From: Burkholderiales bacterium
Lineage (GTDB): Bacteria; Pseudomonadota; Gammaproteobacteria; Burkholderiales; Burkholderiaceae_C
DNA: 5,962 nucleotides
Direction of reading: 5' to 3'
NCBI GenBank assembly: GCA_005793295.1
Contig: SXSX01000049.1
Span: forward strand, 1 to 5,962
A program made the translations under genes and the position numbers. Below are positions 1 to 4,994 of this stretch, in pieces (position 1 is the stretch's first letter; the number at the start of each line of letters is the position of its first letter). Below the pieces are notes generated by a model that made no database searches, was not told where the DNA came from, and saw nothing but the letters and a program-made list of their open reading frames with translations.

Positions 1-832
1 AAAACACCATGCCGACGGACTGGGTCCAATCGGGCAAAGCGGTGTAATGCAAGTGGTGCGGACCCGCCCACATGTAGGTAAAGATCAATGCCCAAAAGTG
101 AACGATCGATAAGCGGTAAGAATAAACGGGGCGCTCGGCCTGTTTGGGAATGAAGTAATACATCATTCCCAAGAACCCGGCGGTTAAGAAAAAGCCCACT
201 GCGTTGTGTCCGTACCACCACTGAACCATGGCGTCTTGAACGCCGGCGTAGGCCGAGTAGGATTTCATCCAACCGGCGGGAATCGCAGCGCTGTTAACCA
301 AGTGCAGGATGGCAACAGCCAAAATGAAGGCGCCAAAGAACCAGTTGGCTACATAAATGTGCTTGACCTTGCGGGTACCTAGCGTGCCAAAGAAAACAAT
401 GGCAAAAGAGACCCAGACTAAAGTAATCAGAATATCAATTGGCCACTCGAGTTCCGCGTATTCCTTGCCTTGGGTGTAACCCAGAGGCAGGGAGATCGCA
501 GCCGCCAAGATAACCAATTGCCAGCCCCAAAAGGTAAACGAGGCCAATTTATCGGCAAAGAGTCGGACGTGGCAGGTGCGCTGCACCACGTAGTACGCGG
601 CAGCAAACAAGCCGCAGCCGCCAAACGCAAAAATCACCGCATTGGTGTGCAAAGGTCGTAAACGTCCGTAACTTAACCACGGAATGCCGAAATTGAGTTC
701 AGGCCAGGCCAACTGGGCTGCAATGATCACGCCTACGAGCATGCCCACCACACCCCAAACCACTGTCATGATGGCGAATTGACGTACAACGGTGTCGTTG
801 TAACTAGCCGCCTGCTGATTTGCAAATGCCAT
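1..832 (-). CDS. ccoN: cbb3-type cytochrome c oxidase subunit I (CcoN), N-terminal part, runs off the left edge
   Basis: Catalytic haem-copper subunit of the high-affinity cbb3 oxidase in the inner membrane, which reduces O2 to water with electrons from c-type cytochromes and pumps protons. I translated the minus strand from the ATG at 830-832; the frame stays open to base 2, giving 277 residues. The family is usually about 475 residues, so roughly 200 C-terminal residues lie outside. Visible hallmarks are the low-spin haem histidine H62 in LHTNAVIFAFGG, the CuB ligand H209 in WWYGHNAVGFF, Y253 in TYMWAGPHH (the position of the Tyr cross-linked to a CuB histidine in this family) and the CuB pair H259-H260. 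Several hydrophobic segments fit membrane helices, starting at about residues 19-41. The start is well supported: GAGGTG lies at 836-841, a few bases upstream. An FNR/Anr box further upstream suggests low-oxygen induction. The gene follows ccoI and ccoS on the same strand, and ccoO, ccoQ and ccoP would be expected next, to the left. Confidence 0.97.
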   Translation of the reverse strand, partial: MAFANQQAASYNDTVVRQFAIMTVVWGVVGMLVGVIIAAQLAWPELNFGIPWLSYGRLRPLHTNAVIFAFGGCGLFAAAYYVVQRTCHVRLFADKLASFTFWGWQLVILAAAISLPLGYTQGKEYAELEWPIDILITLVWVSFAIVFFGTLGTRKVKHIYVANWFFGAFILAVAILHLVNSAAIPAGWMKSYSAYAGVQDAMVQWWYGHNAVGFFLTAGFLGMMYYFIPKQAERPVYSYRLSIVHFWALIFTYMWAGPHHLHYTALPDWTQSVGMVF

Positions 833-835
833 ATT

Positions 836-841
836 CACCTC
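836..841 (-). promoter_or_regulatory. Ribosome binding site of ccoN
   Basis: GAGGTG read on the minus strand, ending three bases before the ATG at 832, with the GAGG core about five bases away. It is the clearest Shine-Dalgarno sequence on this strand of the window and fixes the ccoN start. By contrast, ccoI, ccoS and the HD-GYP gene have only weak or distant matches. Confidence 0.75.
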
Positions 842-861
842 TTTGATTAATCGCAGAGGGA

Positions 862-867
862 AGTGTC
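862..867 (-). promoter_or_regulatory. Weak candidate -10 element of the ccoN promoter
   Basis: If the FNR/Anr box centred at 896.5 acts at -41.5, as in class II FNR promoters, transcription would start near 855 and the -10 hexamer would be GACACT (minus strand). It matches TATAAT at positions 2, 4 and 6 only. It is picked by spacing rather than by sequence strength, so this is inference. The leader to the ATG would be about 23 bases. Confidence 0.3.
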
Positions 868-889
868 GGGGTTAGTAATTCAACTGGGT

Positions 890-903
890 TTGATCCATGT
901 CAA
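890..903 (-). promoter_or_regulatory. FNR/Anr-type box upstream of ccoN
   Basis: The minus strand reads TTGACATGGATCAA, a 14-base dyad that differs from the FNR consensus TTGAT-N4-ATCAA at one base (fifth position C instead of T). It sits 58 bases upstream of the ccoN start codon, between ccoS and ccoN. FNR, Anr and FixK proteins bind such sites, and cco operons are classic targets, so low-oxygen activation of ccoN is the natural reading. The regulator itself is not in the window. Confidence 0.75.
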
Positions 904-924
904 AAGGCTCCAAAAAAAGCCCTT
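903..924 (-). terminator. Hairpin between ccoS and ccoN, possible terminator or attenuator
   Basis: On the minus strand AAGGGCT (924-918) can pair with AGCCTTT (909-903) as a seven-pair stem with one G-U pair and an eight-base T-rich loop, and it ends in TTTT. It begins 17 bases after the ccoS stop and adjoins the FNR box, sharing one base with it. It could end or reduce ccoI-ccoS transcripts before the ccoN promoter. On the plus strand the same stem is followed by ACTTTTTA, a better T-tract, but no plus-strand gene lies upstream. The stem is short, so function is uncertain. Confidence 0.35.
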
Positions 925-941
925 ACTTTTTATAGGAAAGA

Positions 942-1079
942 TCAAGAATCTCGCAAAATTCTCTCGCCTTCGGACTCAATATCATCAAATTGACCTCGGT
1001 CGATCGCCCACCAAAGCCCCCCCAGAATGAAGAAAACCAGCACGACCGACAAAGGGATGAGCAAGTACAAGATATCCAT
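942..1079 (-). CDS. ccoS: cbb3-type cytochrome oxidase assembly protein CcoS
   Basis: A 45-residue inner-membrane protein needed for maturation of the cbb3 oxidase; in well-studied relatives its loss leaves CcoN without proper haem and copper cofactors. I found it by translating the minus strand between ccoI and ccoN. It starts MDILYLLIP, has one hydrophobic segment at about residues 4-25, and then the family hallmark WWAIDRGQFDDIE (residues 23-35) with a charged tail ending RILRDS. Short length, single N-terminal helix and the GQFDD motif are all typical of CcoS. It lies 15 bases downstream of the ccoI stop, so the two are almost certainly co-transcribed. No strong ribosome binding site is visible: an AAGG overlapping the ccoI stop codon is about 13 bases from the ATG, so coupling to ccoI translation is plausible. 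Confidence 0.95.
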   Translation of the reverse strand: MDILYLLIPLSVVLVFFILGGLWWAIDRGQFDDIESEGERILRDS

Positions 1080-1094
1080 AGCGTGTTTAAAACC

Positions 1095-3383
1095 TTAAAT
1101 TGAGGGTGTTTCTGGATCGGCGTCAGCTTGGGTTAAGCGCATGGCGTTTGCCACAACCCCAAAAGAGCTCGCTGCCATTCCAAGCCCGGCCAACCAGGCC
1201 GGAAGCAAGCCCACCACGGCCAAAGGAACGCAAGCCGCGTTGTAAATCAAAGCCCACCAAAGATTTTGCCGCACCACAGCCATGGTTTGCCGTGCCAAAC
1301 GAACCGACTGTGCAACGGCCATGAGTTTGTCTCCCATCACCACAAAGTCTGCCCGGGCTTGGGTGATGGCCAAAGACTGTCCAAACGCAAAAGAAACATG
1401 CGCCCCCGCCAAAATGGGGCCGTCATTGAGGCCATCGCCCACCATCGCTACCTTTTTACCTTGCGATTGCAAAACGCGCAGGCCGGTCAATTTGTCTGCG
1501 GGGGAGCAATCGCCTTGCGCAGTTTCCAAGCCCAATAGCAAAGCTACTTTGTTGACGGCAGGACTGCTATCGCCTGACATCAAGCGCACATCGATTTGCA
1601 TTGCTTTGAGGGCGTTGATGGTCGTTTGCGCATCGGCTCTCAAGTCTTCTACCAAGCTAAAGCTTGCCAACCAACCTTTAGCATCGCTTAAAAATACGTG
1701 AGGCCCGACCGGCGTAAGACGCTCGGCTTCATGGGTGACTCCACAAAAAGCCGCCGAACCCAAGCGCAAGGGCTGAGGAACACCCGCTAAAAGCACCTCC
1801 CCTTCAAGACCTTCGCCTGCTGACTCGCTTACCGCTTGACACATTGGTTGAGGCACACCATTGCCAGAAGCTGGCAGCCACGCCCGGTAAATTGCTTGGG
1901 ACGCAGGGTGGCGCGAATGAAATCCCATCGCTGCAGCAAGCGCTAAAGCGCGGCCCGGCTCCAAGCCTTCACGGCAAACCACCGAAGCGACTTCCAAGGC
2001 ATCGCGGGTTAAGGTGCCAGTTTTGTCAAAAACCACCGTATCCACCTTGGACAAGGTCTCAAGTGCTTGTAATTGACGCACCAAAATGCCACCGCGTGCC
2101 AAACGCCCGGCAGAGGCCAACATTGCAGCAGGCGTAGCCAATGACAAAGCGCAAGGACAAGTGACAACCAAAACAGCCACCGCAACCATCAAAGCGTGTT
2201 CTGGATTACGCTCCCACCACCACGCAGCAGCAAGTGCGGCACAAACTAAAACACCCAACAAAAAAGGTTTGGCTAAGCGATCAGCCAATAAAGCGATCTC
2301 AGGCTTGCTGGCCGAGGCGCTTTCCATCAGCCTGACGATTTCAGAAAAACGGGTGTCTTTTCCAATGGCTGTAACCTTGACGCCCAAGGTCGCACTCAAG
2401 TTATGGCTTCCGGCAAGCACTGCCATTCCCACAGAGCGCTTGAGGGGGTGAGACTCACCGGTAAGTAGGGCCTCATCAACTTCACTGCTACCGAACGCGA
2501 CCACTCCATCCACCGGAATAGCCTCGCCTGGATAGAGCCGCAAAACATCGCCTACCAAAATGCGCCTGACTGCGACCCGCTCAAAACTTCCATCGGCACG
2601 TTGGCGTTCTGCGCTTTCAGGAAGCCGGTTCATCAGCACCTCCAACGCGCCAGCGGTGCGGTCACGTAGGCGCAACTCCAACCAACGCCCACTGAGCAAA
2701 AAGAAAACAAACATGGTCAACGAGTCGAAATACACCTCGGCACCAAAAATACCCTTCGGCTCAAACGTGCCTGCCGTGCTGACTGCGAAGGTAATGCCAA
2801 TTCCCAAAGCAACGGGCAAATCCATGCTGACACGGCGTGCGAGCACGTCTTGCCATGCGCGGCTGAAAAAGGGACCGCAAGAAAAAAGCATGACCGGGAG
2901 CGTCAATACCCACGAAGCCCAGCGCAGCAGTTGCTCCATCTCTGGCGTTAAGTCTCCAGCATGGGCAATGTATGCAGGGTAGGCGTACATCATGACTTGC
3001 ATCATGCAAAGACCTGCTACAAGCCAGCGCCACAAGGCTTTTCGCGTTTCGAGTTTGCGTCGTTCAACAGCAAAAACGTCATTAGCAGGAACAGCGCGGT
3101 AGCCGCTGCCCTGAACCGCCTGCATCCATTGCGAAGGAAGCACCTGTTCTGGCGACCAGCGCACCGTTGCTCTTTGGCTTGCAGCGCTGACCCGGGCACT
3201 CATGACGCCTGGCATGGCACGCAAAGCGTCCTCAACGGTGACCGAGCAGGCTGCACAGTGCATTCCCTCGATCACCACGCTGGATTCCCACAGGGCAGTG
3301 TTGTCGCTACAGAGACGGCTAAACGCTGACCACTCTTGGGGATCATCAAGAACCGCAAGTGTGTTGGTCGGTGCAATAAACAT
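1095..3383 (-). CDS. ccoI: Copper-transporting P1B-type ATPase CcoI (FixI/CopA2 type) for cbb3 oxidase assembly
   Basis: A 762-residue inner-membrane ATPase that exports Cu(I) to the periplasmic side for delivery to the CuB site of the cbb3 oxidase. Domains in order: N-terminal heavy-metal-associated domain with GMHCAAC (C43, C46); paired membrane segments at about 117-135, 153-170, 189-204 and 216-233; actuator domain with LLTGES (TGE 308-310); membrane segment with the CPC metal site (409-411); phosphorylation motif DKTGT (D453); HP pair 492-493; SGD 603-605; hinge GDGLNDGP 649-656; final helices with Y714-N715 and MAASS 736-740. The NDGP...AHVSFAFG stretch is typical of the CcoI/FixI branch, whereas detoxifying CopA usually reads NDAPAL. 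Adjacent ccoS and ccoN confirm the role. There is no extra Cys-rich segment before the HMA domain, only C25. The ATG start is kept because the LDDPQEW region resembles N-termini remembered from relatives, although the nearest AAGG lies 13 bases upstream, an unusually long spacing. Confidence 0.96.
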   Translation of the reverse strand: MFIAPTNTLAVLDDPQEWSAFSRLCSDNTALWESSVVIEGMHCAACSVTVEDALRAMPGVMSARVSAASQRATVRWSPEQVLPSQWMQAVQGSGYRAVPANDVFAVERRKLETRKALWRWLVAGLCMMQVMMYAYPAYIAHAGDLTPEMEQLLRWASWVLTLPVMLFSCGPFFSRAWQDVLARRVSMDLPVALGIGITFAVSTAGTFEPKGIFGAEVYFDSLTMFVFFLLSGRWLELRLRDRTAGALEVLMNRLPESAERQRADGSFERVAVRRILVGDVLRLYPGEAIPVDGVVAFGSSEVDEALLTGESHPLKRSVGMAVLAGSHNLSATLGVKVTAIGKDTRFSEIVRLMESASASKPEIALLADRLAKPFLLGVLVCAALAAAWWWERNPEHALMVAVAVLVVTCPCALSLATPAAMLASAGRLARGGILVRQLQALETLSKVDTVVFDKTGTLTRDALEVASVVCREGLEPGRALALAAAMGFHSRHPASQAIYRAWLPASGNGVPQPMCQAVSESAGEGLEGEVLLAGVPQPLRLGSAAFCGVTHEAERLTPVGPHVFLSDAKGWLASFSLVEDLRADAQTTINALKAMQIDVRLMSGDSSPAVNKVALLLGLETAQGDCSPADKLTGLRVLQSQGKKVAMVGDGLNDGPILAGAHVSFAFGQSLAITQARADFVVMGDKLMAVAQSVRLARQTMAVVRQNLWWALIYNAACVPLAVVGLLPAWLAGLGMAASSFGVVANAMRLTQADADPETPSI

Positions 3384-3417
3384 AAACCGGAGTTTGCCTT
3401 GCTTAAATGGTTATCGC

Positions 3418-3431
3418 TTGATTCATATCAA
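3418..3431. promoter_or_regulatory. Perfect FNR/Anr box in the ccoI-usp divergent spacer
   Basis: TTGATTCATATCAA matches TTGAT-N4-ATCAA at every fixed position. It lies in the 103-base spacer between divergent ccoI and usp, centred at 3424.5. Toward usp, a -41.5 position would put the transcript start near 3466 with TAACCT as the -10. Toward ccoI the same rule gives a start at about 3383, which is the ccoI start codon, so activation of ccoI would need different geometry or a leaderless message. Binding by an FNR/Anr/FixK-like regulator is inferred from the sequence match. Confidence 0.88.
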
Positions 3432-3453
3432 AGCTTCTCAAGATGCCAAGGCG

Positions 3454-3459
3454 TAACCT
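3454..3459 (+). promoter_or_regulatory. Candidate -10 element of the usp promoter
   Basis: TAACCT matches TATAAT at positions 1, 2 and 6 and sits where a class II FNR promoter needs it, with the box centred 41.5 bases before a start near 3466. The resulting leader is about 21 bases and contains the ribosome binding site. No separate -35 is needed in this architecture. Moderate support, from spacing plus a partial match. Confidence 0.45.
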
Positions 3460-3475
3460 TAGGACTTCACTATCT

Positions 3476-3481
3476 GAGAGG
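3476..3481 (+). promoter_or_regulatory. Ribosome binding site of usp
   Basis: GAGAGG, separated by five bases from the ATG at 3487. A good Shine-Dalgarno match at normal spacing, which supports this start. Confidence 0.7.
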
Positions 3482-3486
3482 CTGTT

Positions 3487-3930
3487 ATGTACAAACGAAT
3501 TTTAGTTGCGACCGATGGATCGAAGCTGTCAAAAAGTGCAGTGACCCAAGCCATAGGACTTGCGCAATCTTGCAAAGCCGAGTTGGTTGTACTTCAAGTC
3601 GTTCCGCCCTACCCTATGAGCTATTTTGAAGGTGGCATTGTGCTTGACGTCGAAGAGATCAAACGCATTGAGGCCCAATGGGCAGACAACGGCCAAGCGA
3701 TTGTGGATACCATTAAAAAAACGGCCACTGCCAAAGGCATTAGCACCAAAGCCGTTGTAAGTAAGTCGGATGTGGTTTCCAATGCCATCATCGCGACGGC
3801 TAAAAAACACGCCTGTGATTTGATTGTCATGGCGTCCCACGGCCGCCGGGGTATCAAGCGGCTATTACTGGGAAGTGAAACCAACCAGGTACTCACCCAC
3901 ACCACCACAGCCGTCTTGGTCGTTCGCTAA
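3487..3930 (+). CDS. Universal stress protein (UspA family, single domain)
   Basis: A 147-residue cytoplasmic protein with the usual single-domain Usp length. It opens with the family strand MYKRILVATDGS (D10 at the nucleotide-binding position) and ends with the loop ASHGRRGIKRLLLGSETNQV (residues 116-135) and a final strand TAVLVVR. The ATP-binding signature G-x2-G-x9-G-S/T is nearly kept: G119 and G129-S130 are present, but the first glycine is A116, a substitution that is common in this family. ATP binding is therefore likely but not proven. Usp proteins act in stress survival, and several proteobacterial ones are induced at low oxygen. The perfect FNR box upstream and the divergent ccoI fit that. 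The gene converges on the HD-GYP regulator, overlapping it by four bases. The specific physiological role cannot be read from sequence. Confidence 0.95.
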   Translation: MYKRILVATDGSKLSKSAVTQAIGLAQSCKAELVVLQVVPPYPMSYFEGGIVLDVEEIKRIEAQWADNGQAIVDTIKKTATAKGISTKAVVSKSDVVSNAIIATAKKHACDLIVMASHGRRGIKRLLLGSETNQVLTHTTTAVLVVR

Positions 3931-4985
3931 GAAGTTGCGCCAACATCCTCATCTGCGAAACGTTCTCGGATGAGGAGAATGTCATCCCAGGCTTGGAAAA
4001 AAGCATCAACGCAAAGAGGATCGAAATGCGTTCCTGCGCCATCGCGCAAGTACTGCGCCGCTTCATCTAAAGGCCAAGCCGATTTATAAGGCCGTTTTGA
4101 AGTAAGTGAATCAAAGACATCGGCGACCGCCACGATTCGACTAAAGATAGGGATGCCTTCCCCTTTGAGTCCGCTGGGGTAACCCGAACCATCAAATTTT
4201 TCATGGTGACCCAAAGCCACCGCCGCGCCCGCTTGCAAAATTTCCGACTGACTGTCTTTAATTAACTCAAAGCCCAAACGCGCATGCGCTTTCATGGCCT
4301 CAAACTCATGAGGCTCAAATTTTCCAGGCTTACAAAGTAGCGCGTCAGGAATACCTACCTTGCCGATGTCATGCATGGCTGCGGCGTCTAAAAGCAGTTC
4401 TTGGTCTTCTAAGGAAAAACCCAATTGTTTCGCAATGCGGGCTGAGTAGTGCGCCATTCGCAAGATATGCGCTCCCGTTTCAGCATCTCGGTATTGGGCG
4501 AGCCGCGCCAAGTGCATGACGGTGTCTCTTTCACGCTCCCGAATTTTGAGGGTTGCTTTGTGGACTTCTTGGTTTAACCAGTGCGCTCGGCCGTGTAGTA
4601 CGCGGTTGGCAGCGCTGAGCTTGAGCATATTGCGGGTGCGGGCCACAAACTCCACGGCATCCACCGGCTTGGTGAGAAAGTCATCCGCGCCAGACTCTAA
4701 AGCGTCGTAGCGTACAGACTTGGCCTCATTGGCGGTGATCATTAAAACAGGTGTGCTGCTTCGAGAGGACATTTGACGCAATTGCCGAATCCATTCAATG
4801 CCATTCATCTCCGGCATCATATAGTCCACGATGACGAGGTCCACCCGGTTGTCACTACAGAACTCTAAGGCGGTTTTTGGACAAGAAAAAGAATGGCACT
4901 CGCAGTGATCCAATCGGGCAATCAAAGTCTCCAACAGACGCAGGTTGATCTCTGTGTCATCGACCACTACGACGTGTTGGCGCAT
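3927..4985 (-). CDS. Response regulator with HD-GYP cyclic-di-GMP phosphodiesterase domain (RpfG-like)
   Basis: A 352-residue cytoplasmic two-component output protein predicted to hydrolyse cyclic-di-GMP when its receiver domain is phosphorylated. Receiver domain about residues 4-120: acidic pair D9-D10, phospho-acceptor D54 in VIVDYMMPEMNG, T84 and K106 in LTKPVD. A charged helical linker at about 125-155 leads to the HD-GYP domain (about 155-340). That domain has E169 and H173 in RDAETGAHILRM, HD at 205-206 in MHDIGKVGIP, H234, HHEKFDGSGYP (260-270, GYP 268-270), D289 in VAVADVFD and LTSKRPYK. All metal-ligand and signature residues I can check are intact, so it should be catalytically active. 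No histidine kinase gene is next to it here. It starts 9 bases after the acyl-CoA synthetase stop, with only a weak GAGA as ribosome site, suggesting an operon with translational coupling. No symbol is assigned because RpfG-type proteins are numerous. Confidence 0.94.
   Translation of the reverse strand: MRQHVVVVDDTEINLRLLETLIARLDHCECHSFSCPKTALEFCSDNRVDLVIVDYMMPEMNGIEWIRQLRQMSSRSSTPVLMITANEAKSVRYDALESGADDFLTKPVDAVEFVARTRNMLKLSAANRVLHGRAHWLNQEVHKATLKIRERERDTVMHLARLAQYRDAETGAHILRMAHYSARIAKQLGFSLEDQELLLDAAAMHDIGKVGIPDALLCKPGKFEPHEFEAMKAHARLGFELIKDSQSEILQAGAAVALGHHEKFDGSGYPSGLKGEGIPIFSRIVAVADVFDSLTSKRPYKSAWPLDEAAQYLRDGAGTHFDPLCVDAFFQAWDDILLIRERFADEDVGATS
3946..3976. repeat. Inverted repeat at the usp / HD-GYP convergent junction
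   Basis: TCCTCATC (3946-3953) and GATGAGGA (3969-3976) form a perfect eight-base inverted repeat with a 15-base spacer. It starts 16 bases after the usp stop and lies within the last codons of the HD-GYP gene. As RNA from the plus strand it would form a hairpin just past usp, but no T-run follows on either strand, so it is not a classical intrinsic terminator. It may slow polymerase, protect the usp 3' end, or simply reflect coding sequence. Confidence 0.35.
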
Positions 4986-4994
4986 GTTTTTGTC

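Noticed and set aside
427..630. Minus-strand 67-codon frame near the left edge
   Set aside because: It is an off-frame reading of ccoN, which is itself open across the whole region and carries the haem and CuB ligands.
845..852. Palindrome GATTAATC in the ccoN leader as a second regulator site
   Set aside because: Eight bases only, without the N4 spacing of an FNR box and with no partner repeat; likely chance.
1282..1701. Plus-strand open frame of 139 codons antisense to ccoI
   Set aside because: Lies wholly inside ccoI, whose motifs are intact. The translation is low in recognisable structure, has no ribosome site I can see, and overlaps other antisense frames, as expected from a GC-balanced long gene.
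2560..2982. Plus-strand open frame of 140 codons antisense to ccoI
   Set aside because: Composition is rich in Ser, Arg, Lys and Pro with no family features; it is the antisense shadow of the ccoI membrane and actuator region.
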